Below, piece after piece: positions 56,495-64,000 of a stretch of 64,000 nt of DNA. The notes beneath the pieces are model-generated. The model saw only the letters and a program-made list of their open reading frames with translations, was not told the origin of the DNA and ran no database searches. Source of the stretch: Pandoraea horticolens (lineage in GTDB: Bacteria > Pseudomonadota > Gammaproteobacteria > Burkholderiales > Burkholderiaceae). The DNA lies in NCBI RefSeq assembly GCF_902459555.1, contig NZ_CABPSM010000001.1, positions 620,001 to 684,000 of the forward strand, in the 5' to 3' direction. Made by a program: the position numbers and the translations under genes. How positions within the stretch are numbered: the first letter of the stretch is position 1; every line of letters starts with the position of its first letter.

Positions 56495-57906
56495 AAAATC
56501 GTATCGATGATATGGCCGCCGAAATCGCCCAGAGAAAGATGGGGGCGGAGTTCGGTCGTCTGGGCAAAGACAAGGCGGGGAATGACGCCCGTCAGAAAGG
56601 CGTGGCCACGCTCAAGGAAGCGCTCGGCAATTTCGAGAAGCAATTGCGGCGTGTTGGCGATAGCGCCGACCTGCATCAGCACAAGGCAACGCAATCGAGC
56701 GATTCCGCGTTCTCCGTCAAGCTGGAGAAAGGCGCGCAGCAGCTCGACTTCGACGTGCACGTCAAACAGCTTGCGACGGTGCATCAGGTGCAGATCACGG
56801 ATGTGGCGGCACTGAAAGGTGGCAAGTTGACGATTAACGGGGGCAACGACGCGATCGCATTGGACACGTCGGGACTCGATCTGGCGACGGCCGAAGGGGT
56901 GCGCGAACTTGCCAGACGAATCAATGCGAACGCCGCGTTGAAGGACGCCGTGCGCGCCGACTTGCGGCACGTGCCGGGGCAACAGACGCCGTACTTGCTG
57001 CTGACCGCGACGAAGTCCGGTGCCGAGGCGAAGTTCGACGTGCAGTCCAATGCCGGCCCGAATCTTGGGGCGCCGAATGCGGCGGTGCTCGCGCAAGGGC
57101 AGAACGCCATCGTGCGGATTGGCAACCAGGGAGCGGAAGAGACCTACCCGACCAATGAGGTCACGCTGTTCACCGGCGTGACCCTCTCGCTGAAGAAAGC
57201 CAACGCGGCGGCCGAGACCACGCGTGTGTCGATCACGCCGGACATGGAGGGCACGGCCGCGAACATGCGTACTCTCGTTCAGGCTTACGACGCAGTGCGC
57301 AAACAACTGCGCGATCTGATGGACCCCGGCACGCCGGGGGCGTCGATGTCGCCCGATAGCGACGAGAAGGGTGACGTCAAACCGGCCGGGCCGTTTTATG
57401 CCGACGCTGGCGTGCGCGCCTTGCTGCGCGATCTCGAACGCACCTTCGAGCGGCCCATGACGATCGACGGCAAGACGTTCGACCCCGCCCTGTTCGGCGT
57501 GAAGCGAAATGCCGACGGCTCGGTCACTTTCGATCAGAAGCGCTTCGAAGCGGCGTATTCCGACGACAAGGCGTTGCTGAGCAAGTGGTTCGGCGAGAGC
57601 GCCGACGTGATGAAGCGCGATACCGGTACCGATCTGGACAAACAACCGGCGGGGATGCGCCTTGCCGTGCGGATTCGCGAATGGACCGACGAGATCACGG
57701 GGGTGCTCAAGCACCGCACGGATACCGACGAAGTCACCACGCAGCGGCTCGCCGCCAAAGAAGACCAGCTCAAAGCCCGTTTTCTGGCGCTCGTAGCGCG
57801 CTACACCGATGAACTCGCTCGTGCCGAGCAGGTTCAGCAACAGATGAAAGAAACACGCGGCTTTGTCGATGCGCTCTTCCGCGGATCACGCAAGTCTGAC
57901 GAATGA
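56482..57906 (+). CDS. fliD: flagellar filament cap protein FliD (LafB-like)
   Basis: A 474-residue cap protein. N-terminal coiled coil, then the FliD_N segment VKQLATVHQVQ, the middle hook-IN repeat-like GLDLATAEGVRELARRIN, and C-terminal ARYTDELARAEQVQQQMKE helical region match FliD_C. It caps the filament and folds incoming flagellin. In lateral systems lafB follows the flagellin gene lafA; here no flagellin precedes it. The ATG follows AGGAG closely and overlaps fliJ. Confidence 0.82.
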   Translation: MLQVKNRIDDMAAEIAQRKMGAEFGRLGKDKAGNDARQKGVATLKEALGNFEKQLRRVGDSADLHQHKATQSSDSAFSVKLEKGAQQLDFDVHVKQLATVHQVQITDVAALKGGKLTINGGNDAIALDTSGLDLATAEGVRELARRINANAALKDAVRADLRHVPGQQTPYLLLTATKSGAEAKFDVQSNAGPNLGAPNAAVLAQGQNAIVRIGNQGAEETYPTNEVTLFTGVTLSLKKANAAAETTRVSITPDMEGTAANMRTLVQAYDAVRKQLRDLMDPGTPGASMSPDSDEKGDVKPAGPFYADAGVRALLRDLERTFERPMTIDGKTFDPALFGVKRNADGSVTFDQKRFEAAYSDDKALLSKWFGESADVMKRDTGTDLDKQPAGMRLAVRIREWTDEITGVLKHRTDTDEVTTQRLAAKEDQLKARFLALVARYTDELARAEQVQQQMKETRGFVDALFRGSRKSDE

Positions 57907-57941
57907 TGCGTGTGACCATCCTTTAGGGAGTCAATCCGATC

Positions 57942-58319
57942 ATGACTTACCAGCAATACCATGCCTCCGACCTCGATGCACGCATCGCAGGCGCAACGCC
58001 CTTGCAGCTCATGCTGATCCTTCTGGATGGCCTGCTCGACGAACTGGCCCGCGCGCGCGGGCACATCGAACACGCTCGCCATGACGCGCGTCTTCGCAGC
58101 GTGACCAAATGCCTGAACCTGATCAACGGTCTGGCATCGCATATCGACGTTGCCGATGGCCCGGGTGTCACGCAGCCACTGAGCGCCGTGTACGACTTTT
58201 GTATGCGCGGTGTCGCACAGGCCAGCGTGGAACTCGATGTCGCCAAGCTCGACGAGGTCGTGGCGGTCATCACGCAACTGACACAAGGTTGGCGCGCGCT
58301 GGAGACGCGGCGTGGTTAA
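57942..58319 (+). CDS. fliS: flagellin export chaperone FliS (LafC-like)
   Basis: A 125-residue four-helix chaperone. TYQQYHASDLDARIAGATPLQLMLILLDGLLDELARARGHIE matches the FliS N-terminal half (quoted here in part as the first two helices). It binds the flagellin C-terminus and prevents premature polymerisation. It follows fliD by 35 bases, and its stop overlaps the fliT start. Confidence 0.92.
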   Translation: MTYQQYHASDLDARIAGATPLQLMLILLDGLLDELARARGHIEHARHDARLRSVTKCLNLINGLASHIDVADGPGVTQPLSAVYDFCMRGVAQASVELDVAKLDEVVAVITQLTQGWRALETRRG

Positions 58320-58611
58320 TGCGGCGACCTTCCGGGATCTGGCGCGAGATCTGCGACGGCATTCCGCCGCGCGCGAATGGGGCTTGCTGCAAGCCACCGA
58401 CGCCCTGTTTCGGCGGGCGTGGCGGCACGCACCTGCGCCCGGCGCGCGAGACGTCTCGCTGGCGCAGGCCATGGACGATGCGCTTGCCGCGCACGACCAG
58501 GCGTACCTGTTGAGCCAGCGAGCCACGTCGGAGGCACGCAGACATCTGGCCGGACTGGGTCATTGGCGCGACGGCGCGCTCGGCTACCTGAGGATGCACG
58601 ATGATCGTTGA
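58312..58611 (+). CDS. FliT-like chaperone (LafD position)
   Basis: A 99-residue helical protein starting at GTG 58312, inside the end of fliS. It is rich in Arg, Ala and His. Position between fliS and fliK matches lafD/fliT of lateral systems, but I see no diagnostic motif, so the call is by context and size. Its stop lies inside the next gene, which implies translational coupling. Confidence 0.6.
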   Translation: MVNAATFRDLARDLRRHSAAREWGLLQATDALFRRAWRHAPAPGARDVSLAQAMDDALAAHDQAYLLSQRATSEARRHLAGLGHWRDGALGYLRMHDDR

Positions 58612-59863
58612 ATACTCACGTCTCACGACACCTGCCAATACGGACATGTCGGCGCCGGTGGCCGACGGTGCGTTGCCCATCGGGCCCGCGCAGGATGTGC
58701 CGTCTCCCGCCGCAGGAGACGTGTTGAGCGATTTCGCCGCGACACTCGGCCGCTCGACGGTGCAGGGGCTCGAGCTGACTGCGCAAGAGAATGACGCCGA
58801 TGCCGCGCCGGAAGCCGCCGAGCAAGCGCTGAAGGCAGATGCGCCGGAGCGCATCGATGTGGCCCCTGAGGTTGGCGCGCCAGTGGTAGCGGACATGCCG
58901 GAGATCACGCCGCACCTCGGGGAGTCGTCGATGGAAAACGATGCCGCGCGAGACGTTCCCGTCGCGCCGAGCGTCGTGGCTCCTGCTGTGGGTGATTCGG
59001 CGATTGTGGCGCAGGACACACCCTCACGCGGGATCGAATCGCTGCGAGACGCGGTGTCGCCACACATCGCGACGCTGCTCGCCGCGCACGAGCATCGGAT
59101 GCGCGGCGCGCTTGGAAGTCATGCGCCGGCCGGGCCTGGGGAGTCAGGGGAGCCAAGGGAGCCAAGGGACGGGCCCGCCAGCGCAATGATGTCCTCGTCG
59201 GCCTCCGCCGTTCGTGCGGCATTCCCCGTGACGATACCTCCTGGCGTCTCATTGGCCCTCGGATTGGCGAGCCCGTCGCCGACGCCATTGACGGTGCTGC
59301 CACTGGCAGCGGACCCGGCAACGCAGGGCGTTGCATTCATCGATAGCGCAGCGACACAAGCGCTTCGCGCGGCGTTTGCCGCGGGGACATTCGGCAACAC
59401 CTTCGTGGGCGAGCCGTCCACCGTTGCGATGCCGGGCGGATTCCCGAGTGCCAACGGGACGGCGGGCGACGGTACGTCCGTGGCCCGCACGCTGTCCGAG
59501 CGCGTGCAGACCATGATGCAGAACGGTGTCCACGAAGCGCGCCTGCGCCTGACACCGGATGAACTGGGAGACATCGCCATCGTGGTCCGGAAGTCGGCCA
59601 TGCAACTCAGCGTGAGTTTGCAGGTGGCGCGTCCCGAGGCGTTGAGCCTCGTCCAGGGCACGGCGGCGCTACTGCGCGACATGCTTTCGCAGCGCCACGC
59701 CGGGGATGTCAATGTGAGCGTCGGGAGCATGCCGTCGTTTAGCGGCGACGGTGCGTCGGGCAACGGGCGTGAGCGGCATTCGCGCGACGAGCGGTCCGGC
59801 GACGCAGGGCCTGGCCTTGCCTTGGGTGAGGCGGCGCGTCAGCGCGAGGCATTCCGGTTATGA
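58601..59863 (+). CDS. fliK: flagellar hook-length control protein FliK (LafE-like)
   Basis: A 420-residue protein. The long N-terminal two thirds are low-complexity, Ala/Pro/Ser/Val-rich. The C-terminal FliK domain contains LRLTPDELGDIAIVV and MQLSVSLQVARPEALSLV, the conserved beta-alpha core. FliK measures hook length and switches export specificity. The position after fliT, not after fliJ, is a lateral-system trait. The start overlaps fliT, and the stop overlaps fliA (ATGA). Confidence 0.9.
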   Translation: MIVEYSRLTTPANTDMSAPVADGALPIGPAQDVPSPAAGDVLSDFAATLGRSTVQGLELTAQENDADAAPEAAEQALKADAPERIDVAPEVGAPVVADMPEITPHLGESSMENDAARDVPVAPSVVAPAVGDSAIVAQDTPSRGIESLRDAVSPHIATLLAAHEHRMRGALGSHAPAGPGESGEPREPRDGPASAMMSSSASAVRAAFPVTIPPGVSLALGLASPSPTPLTVLPLAADPATQGVAFIDSAATQALRAAFAAGTFGNTFVGEPSTVAMPGGFPSANGTAGDGTSVARTLSERVQTMMQNGVHEARLRLTPDELGDIAIVVRKSAMQLSVSLQVARPEALSLVQGTAALLRDMLSQRHAGDVNVSVGSMPSFSGDGASGNGRERHSRDERSGDAGPGLALGEAARQREAFRL

Positions 59864-60735
59864 ACACACCGACGTACGGCCCCGTCGTGCACAAGCGGGG
59901 CGAAAAGCGCGGTAGCACGCGCCCGGCGAAGGTCGCCGAAGGGTCGGAGATGTCGACGCGGCAGCACGACGCGAGGCTCCCCGCACCGGCCACTCCCGGA
60001 TGGCAGGCCATGCCGGTAGCCGACGAGCAGGCGCAGGTCCTGGGTCTGATGCCAGTGATCGCGCGCGTCGTGCGCTCGCTGATGCCGCAGACAAGCGTGG
60101 CGATCGCGCAGGAAGACATGACGCAGATTGCGCTGATCGCTGCGCTCGATGCCATTCGACGCTATGGGCCGCCCGATGAACGTTTCACCGCTTATGCGGC
60201 AACGCGCATTCGTGGCGCGGTGCTGGATGAACTTCGGCGCCTCGACTGGCGCCCGCGCACGTTGCGCCAGGCGTCGCACCGGCGCCGTGACGCCGAACGT
60301 GAACTGACGCGTGCCCTCGGTCGCGCCCCGACCCGTGAGGAATTGAGTGCGCACGCCGGCATGGACGACGCCACGCTGGACGAAGCCGAGATGGCCGAGT
60401 ACGCAGAGAGCATCGCGAGCTTCGATCAGTTGCTCGCCGATGGGGGACTCGAGGCAAACGAGGCGCTCGTCGAGCGGCGCGGTCCGGAGTATCTGGTCGC
60501 CACGCGGCAGAGCCTGACACGAGCGCTCGACGCGCTTGATGAACGAGAGCAACGCATTGTGCAGCTTTACTACGAGTTCGACATGAATCTTGAAGAGATC
60601 GGCGAAGTGCTGGGGCTGACCCGGGCGCGAATTTGCCAGATCCATCGGGCGGCGCTCGCAAAGATGAACGCCGCCATGCAGGATGCAGGACGAGGCGGCG
60701 CGCGCGCCGCACGTACACCACTACCGAATTGTTAG
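59860..60735 (+). CDS. fliA: flagellar sigma-28 factor FliA (LafS-like)
   Basis: A 291-residue sigma factor. Region 2 is LIAALDAIRRYGPPDERFTAYAATRIRGAVLDELRR-like (positions about 90-125, quoted in part), region 3 ELTRALGRAPTREELSAHAG and region 4 MNLEEIGEVLGLTRARICQIHR. It directs RNA polymerase to late flagellar promoters and is held by FlgM, encoded nearby. It has about 50 extra N-terminal residues before region 2 relative to E. coli FliA. An internal ATG at 59950 would remove about 30 of them. Confidence 0.93.
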   Translation: MNTPTYGPVVHKRGEKRGSTRPAKVAEGSEMSTRQHDARLPAPATPGWQAMPVADEQAQVLGLMPVIARVVRSLMPQTSVAIAQEDMTQIALIAALDAIRRYGPPDERFTAYAATRIRGAVLDELRRLDWRPRTLRQASHRRRDAERELTRALGRAPTREELSAHAGMDDATLDEAEMAEYAESIASFDQLLADGGLEANEALVERRGPEYLVATRQSLTRALDALDEREQRIVQLYYEFDMNLEEIGEVLGLTRARICQIHRAALAKMNAAMQDAGRGGARAARTPLPNC

Positions 60736-60749
60736 ACGAGGCAAGGGAA

Positions 60750-61622
60750 ATGAAACTATTGATGCTTGGGGCTGCCGTGATCGGGGGCAGCGTGTTCGGC
60801 ATGTTCTGGCTCAATGGCGGCCAGTTCCAGACTGTCTTCCATTTGAACGAACTCGTGCTCGTTGTCGGCACGGCGCTGGGCGCGTTTCTCGTCGGCAATA
60901 CGGCCCGCGTTCTGGGCGACTTGCGCGCCGTGGTTGTAGCGGCGATGCGGCGTCGCCGTCACGGAGATGCCTTCGAGCAGGAATTGCTCACCCTCACTTA
61001 CTCGCTGCTGCAGACCTCGTCGCGCGACGGCGTTCGCGCGCTCGATGTGCACCTCGACGACCCGTCGCGCAGCCCGATCTTCCAGCGCAGCCGCCACGTG
61101 CTCTCCAATACGAAACTGGTCGACTTCACGGTCGATGCCTTGCGCGTGGCATCATTGAGCAAGGGCTCGCGGAGTGAACTCGACAGCCTGCTGGCGATGG
61201 AGATCGAGAGCCGCGAGCGCCGCATGATGCACCCGGTACAGGCGCTTCACAAACTGGGAGAGTCGATGCCGGGTTTCGGCATCATCGCGGCGGTGCTGGG
61301 GCTGGTACTTGCGATGTACGACATCGGCGCGGGTGCGGCAACCGCCACGATTACGCGTCAGGTCGCGGTCGCCATGGTGGGCACGTTCTTCGGCGTTTTC
61401 GCTTGCTATGCGGTCATCGGCCCGCTGGCGAACCGCCTGTCGCAGTCCGTCGTCGTGGAAATGACGGGCTACGAATGCGTACATGCGGCGCTTATCGCCT
61501 TCCTGAGCGGCAAGACGCCGCTACTCTCGGCCGATGCCGGGCGCCGCATGCTGCAATACGGTACGTTGCCCAGCTTCAACGCGCTTGAGGGGTGGGTGCG
61601 CAACGTCGAGAATGAGCGATGA
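60750..61622 (+). CDS. motA: flagellar stator protein MotA (LafT-like)
   Basis: A 290-residue proton-channel subunit with four membrane helices. Key E. coli positions align as R90 = Arg in QTSSRDG and E98 = Asp in RALDVH. The membrane-channel Pro motif is in KLGESMPGFGIIAAVLGLVLA, followed by VAMVGTFFGVFACYAVIGPLA. With MotB it anchors to peptidoglycan and drives rotation against FliG. AAGGGA lies before the ATG at 60750. MotB overlaps its end by four bases. Confidence 0.94.
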   Translation: MKLLMLGAAVIGGSVFGMFWLNGGQFQTVFHLNELVLVVGTALGAFLVGNTARVLGDLRAVVVAAMRRRRHGDAFEQELLTLTYSLLQTSSRDGVRALDVHLDDPSRSPIFQRSRHVLSNTKLVDFTVDALRVASLSKGSRSELDSLLAMEIESRERRMMHPVQALHKLGESMPGFGIIAAVLGLVLAMYDIGAGAATATITRQVAVAMVGTFFGVFACYAVIGPLANRLSQSVVVEMTGYECVHAALIAFLSGKTPLLSADAGRRMLQYGTLPSFNALEGWVRNVENER

Positions 61623-62512
61623 GTACGCGTCGATCGCGCTTCGCACAGGAAGAGCATAGCGGTGCCTGGAAGGTGGCGTTTGCCGACCTGTGTCTGGTCC
61701 TCATGTGCCTGTTCGTTGTGATGTGGATACTCGAGCGGCGAGTCTTCGAAGCACCGTCGCCGGCCGACTCGCAGGCGACCAGCACTCAGCAACCGGCGTG
61801 GACGTCGTCTTCCTCCACGAGCGCCTCGCCGTCCGACGCCCAGCAACTGGCCGGCGAGACGGCGCGCGAGTTCCCCCGTGGTCAGTTCGAGTCGCCGGCC
61901 GACATGGCGCGGCTTGCTGCCGCCGTGCAGCAACTCAGCGAAATCGCGAAACTGTCGGATCACGTGAGCACCGCCATCACACCGGACGGGTTGCGCGTGC
62001 GGCTGGCGGACTCCGATGAACGTGGCATGTTCGAGCGTGGCAGCGCTGTCCCTTCGCCTGGCGCACGCGCACTCCTGACGCGCATTGGCGGGCTGCTGTC
62101 AGGTGTTGAGAATTCGCTGATGATCGTTGGTCATACCGATGCGGTTCGCTATCGCACGACGGCGGCCGATGGGTACACAAATTGGCATTTGTCTTCGGAA
62201 CGCGCGCTTGCGGCGCGCACCGCACTCGTTGCGGGGGGGCTGGAACTCGATCGCGTGTTGATGGCCGTTGGCATGGCAGACCACGCGCCGCTACTGCCAG
62301 ACGATCCCGTCGCGGCGGCCAACCGGCGCATCGAGTTCGTGGTGCTCACGAAGGCGAGGGCGATGCAAATGGCCCAGATGTTCAGCGCGCCGCATGCCGG
62401 CGAGATGGTGCTTTCCGGTCAGAACGCTGCGGCGGATGCGACCGAAATCGCCACGCTCCCTGCGCGTTTAACAAACGACGGCGACCGGTCGCCTGATTCG
62501 AGTGAACCGTAA
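61619..62512 (+). CDS. motB: flagellar stator protein MotB (LafU-like)
   Basis: A 297-residue protein. One membrane helix (about 20-40) carries the essential proton-binding Asp in AFADLCLVLMCLF. A linker follows, then an OmpA-like peptidoglycan-binding domain with GHTDAV, SSERALAARTAL and AANRRIEFVV. Together with MotA it forms the stator. The overlap with motA (ATGA) indicates coupled synthesis. The tandem fliA-motA-motB order is the lafS-lafT-lafU order of lateral systems. Confidence 0.93.
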   Translation: MSTRRSRFAQEEHSGAWKVAFADLCLVLMCLFVVMWILERRVFEAPSPADSQATSTQQPAWTSSSSTSASPSDAQQLAGETAREFPRGQFESPADMARLAAAVQQLSEIAKLSDHVSTAITPDGLRVRLADSDERGMFERGSAVPSPGARALLTRIGGLLSGVENSLMIVGHTDAVRYRTTAADGYTNWHLSSERALAARTALVAGGLELDRVLMAVGMADHAPLLPDDPVAAANRRIEFVVLTKARAMQMAQMFSAPHAGEMVLSGQNAAADATEIATLPARLTNDGDRSPDSSEP

Positions 62513-62530
62513 TTTCCAAGGACACCTCTC

Positions 62531-62827
62531 ATGCCCAAGATCGACTCGATTGCCAACGTCACGCCCATCGACGCCACGCGCCCGCGCCTGACGGCAGGGC
62601 AGAACAAAGGACAGGCGGCGACGCCGGCCGCCACCGGCGCCGCACATGCGGTGCCTGCCGGCGCGAGCGAATGGCTCGCTAGCGCACGCGCTGTCGTCGA
62701 ATCCGCGCCGCGCATCGACGCCAGCAAGGTCGCTCGAATCAAGGCGATGCTGGCGAGCGGTGAGCTGACTTTCGACAGTGAGCGCGTGGCGAACGGGATT
62801 CTCTCGCATCACGGGATGTTGCGTTGA
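62531..62827 (+). CDS. flgM: anti-sigma-28 factor FlgM
   Basis: A 98-residue protein. The disordered N-terminal half begins MPKIDSIANVTP, and the C-terminal sigma-binding region VARIKAMLASGELTFDSERVANGIL matches FlgM. It binds FliA until it is exported through the completed hook. Start 18 bases after the motB stop, preceded by AAGGAC. Its stop overlaps the flgN start (TTGA). Confidence 0.92.
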   Translation: MPKIDSIANVTPIDATRPRLTAGQNKGQAATPAATGAAHAVPAGASEWLASARAVVESAPRIDASKVARIKAMLASGELTFDSERVANGILSHHGMLR

Positions 62828-63270
62828 GTCCCGAGCTACAGCGTATGCGCGGCGAGTGCGTGGCGCGCATCGTGGCGGACGTCGATGCCGATCTCGGTGA
62901 CTATCGTCTGTTGATCGAGACGCTTGACGTGCTGCATCGCGCGCTCGTCGACGAGCAACTCGGCACGCTTGGACGCGCACATGACCGGGCGGCGCAGTTG
63001 GTGAGCCGATTGCAGGTCCGCGCACGGCGCCGCGTGCGATGCCTCGAACAGGCGTTCGGCCAGGCGTCGGCCAATACGATGGCCCCGGTATTAGCGTGGC
63101 TGGATGCGCCCGCGCGTGAAACATTTTCTTCGCGCTGGCAAGTCCTTCAGGCATGCGCGGCGCGGTGCAAGGCGAGTAACGCGCGCAACTTGCAAGATAT
63201 CGGCATGCGCCTTCAGGCACTCGATGTCGTGCTGTCTCCTGCCTCCGCGACCTACTCGCCGCAGCGCTGA
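62824..63270 (+). CDS. flgN: hook-associated protein chaperone FlgN
   Basis: A 148-residue, mostly helical protein. It starts at a TTG overlapping the FlgM stop. In FlgN the chaperoned proteins are the hook-filament junction FlgK and FlgL. The flgM-flgN pair is the standard order, and the helical pattern with LLIETLDVLHRALVDEQ near the N-terminus fits. The call rests on order, size and helix content more than on motifs. Confidence 0.75.
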   Translation: MSPELQRMRGECVARIVADVDADLGDYRLLIETLDVLHRALVDEQLGTLGRAHDRAAQLVSRLQVRARRRVRCLEQAFGQASANTMAPVLAWLDAPARETFSSRWQVLQACAARCKASNARNLQDIGMRLQALDVVLSPASATYSPQR

Positions 63271-63360
63271 ATCCCCAGTGTCGCTCACAGTGACGGGCGA
63301 CCTCACGTAGCGCAAAAAAAGAAGTCAATAGACAGCAGCCTACGCAACCAGCGTCATTTG

Positions 63361-63408
63361 CCCAAAGCGGGGCAAGCGCTTTGGGAAACACGTCAATTTC
63401 AAGCGCTT
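63361..63408. promoter_or_regulatory. inverted and direct repeats upstream of flgB
   Basis: CCCAAAGCG (63361-63369) and CGCTTTGGG (63377-63385) form a perfect nine-base inverted repeat with a seven-base loop. The octamer AAGCGCTT, itself a palindrome, occurs at 63374-63381 and again at 63401-63408, 27 bases apart. No T tract follows. These are candidate regulator sites for the flgB operon. Confidence 0.45.
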
Positions 63409-63478
63409 TCGAGCCGCTTTTCGATAGTTTTGCCGACAATGGGTGCAGTCGATATCAGTGACCCACGGAGGCGGAGTT

Positions 63479-63865
63479 TTGCAGACATTTTTTTCTCAGG
63501 CGCTTGGTGTACACGCTGCGGCTTTGCGCGCGAGAGAGGAACGCACGCGCGTGCTTGCGGCCAATCTCGCGAACGAGGCAACGCCCGGTTATCAGGCGCG
63601 CGATCTCGATTTCGGCGAGCGGGTGCAGCGGCATCTTGATGCAGGCATGGCGCCGCTCGGCAGTGCCGATGCGTTCCATGCGGGCGACTCTTCCGACGCC
63701 TTGCGCTATCGCGTGCCGATGCAGGCGCGCGCCGATGGGAACACCGTGGAACTCGGTATCGAGCAGGCGCTTTTCGCGCAGAACCTGTCCGACTGGCAGG
63801 CCAGCCTTTCCTTTCTGAACCGGCGTCTTGCCGGATTGCAGAAGGTCATCGACGGAGGCCGTTGA
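63479..63865 (+). CDS. flgB: flagellar basal-body proximal rod protein FlgB
   Basis: A 128-residue rod protein. FSQALGVHAAALRAREERTRVLAANLANEATPGYQARDLDFG has the FlgB N-terminal rod motif (quoted in part: LAANLANEATPGYQA). I start it at TTG 63479 because GGAGGCGGAG sits directly upstream; the in-frame GTG codons at 63443 and 63458 lack such a site. The protein length then fits the family. The flgA gene that normally precedes flgB is absent; instead a 208-base gap with repeats lies upstream. Confidence 0.9.
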   Translation: MQTFFSQALGVHAAALRAREERTRVLAANLANEATPGYQARDLDFGERVQRHLDAGMAPLGSADAFHAGDSSDALRYRVPMQARADGNTVELGIEQALFAQNLSDWQASLSFLNRRLAGLQKVIDGGR

Positions 63866-63867
63866 CG

Positions 63868-64000
63868 ATGAGCTTCAGAGAAATTGCGGGAATCGCCGGC
63901 TCGGCGATGGCCGCGCAAACGATTCGATTGAATACGGTGGCGAGCAATCTGGCGAACGCCAACGCCGTGACGGGCGACGCCGAGACCGCGTATCGCGCCC
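63868..64000 (+). CDS. flgC: flagellar basal-body rod protein FlgC, cut by the window edge
   Basis: Only the first 44 codons are present. The N-terminus MSFREIAGIAGSAMAAQ followed by RLNTVASNLANANAVTG matches FlgC, the proximal rod protein. It begins two bases after the flgB stop. The frame is open to the end of the window, so the remainder of the flg operon should lie to the right. Confidence 0.9.
   Translation, partial: MSFREIAGIAGSAMAAQTIRLNTVASNLANANAVTGDAETAYRA

Noticed and set aside
63443-63478. GTG starts for flgB at 63443 or 63458
   Set aside because: Neither has a ribosome binding site, while GGAGGCGGAG sits directly before TTG 63479 and gives the usual N-terminus.

Overview
The window reads as chromosomal DNA from a high-GC betaproteobacterium of the order Burkholderiales. 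The evidence is strong GC bias with long antisense open frames, Burkholderia-like porin, AAHS transporters and beta-ketoadipate genes, and compact operons with 4-base ATGA overlaps. A Pandoraea-like host is my guess and cannot be proved from the sequence. I saw no rRNA, tRNA, CRISPR array, insertion sequence or prophage. The content is chromosomal and metabolic, ending in a flagellar locus that continues off the right edge.

Layout, left to right. (1) 115-2436: an M24 metallopeptidase-like gene divergent from a MocR-type regulator. (2) 2456-7503, minus strand: a cytochrome bo3-type quinol oxidase operon cyoABCD followed by a SURF1 gene where enteric bacteria carry cyoE, with a divergent MFS transporter. 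(3) 9026-17359: a LysR regulator divergent from a complete oligopeptide/glutathione-type ABC importer (two ATPases, binding protein, two permeases) that ends in a gamma-glutamyltransferase-like enzyme with no export signal. (4) 17678-22607: an unusual chemosensory-like module made of a membrane-bound HAMP/HPt/CheA-type-ATPase kinase, a minimal MCP-like protein, two CheC/CheX-type phosphatase-like proteins and a stand-alone CheY. (5) 22761-42527: a large hydroxycinnamate/hydroxybenzoate catabolic region. (6) 42625-50896: DUF72, CLC channel with its own MarR regulator, a TPR/HTH regulator, a beta-propeller protein, and ahpC-ahpF. (7) 51250-64000: fliFGHIJ, fliD, fliS, fliT, fliK, fliA, motA, motB, flgM, flgN, flgB and the start of flgC, in the order typical of the secondary (lateral, Flag-2) flagellar system.

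In region 5 a MarR regulator, two AAHS transporters and a porin would handle uptake and control. Fcs, Ech and Vdh convert ferulate or p-coumarate to vanillate or 4-hydroxybenzoate, PobA makes protocatechuate, and PcaHG, PcaB, PcaC and PcaD take it to 3-oxoadipate. Vanillate demethylase (vanAB) and pcaIJF are not in the window. A repeated AGGTT(G/T)C(C/T)TGAT palindromic motif next to the MarR gene, before the first transporter and before ech looks like the shared operator.

The strongest candidates for something undescribed are the chemosensory-like module (region 4), whose two phosphatase-like proteins share the C-terminal residues LELF, and the lateral flagellar FliG, in which four charged torque-helix positions known from E. 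coli FliG (R281, D288, D289, R297) align with L, Q, A and S.
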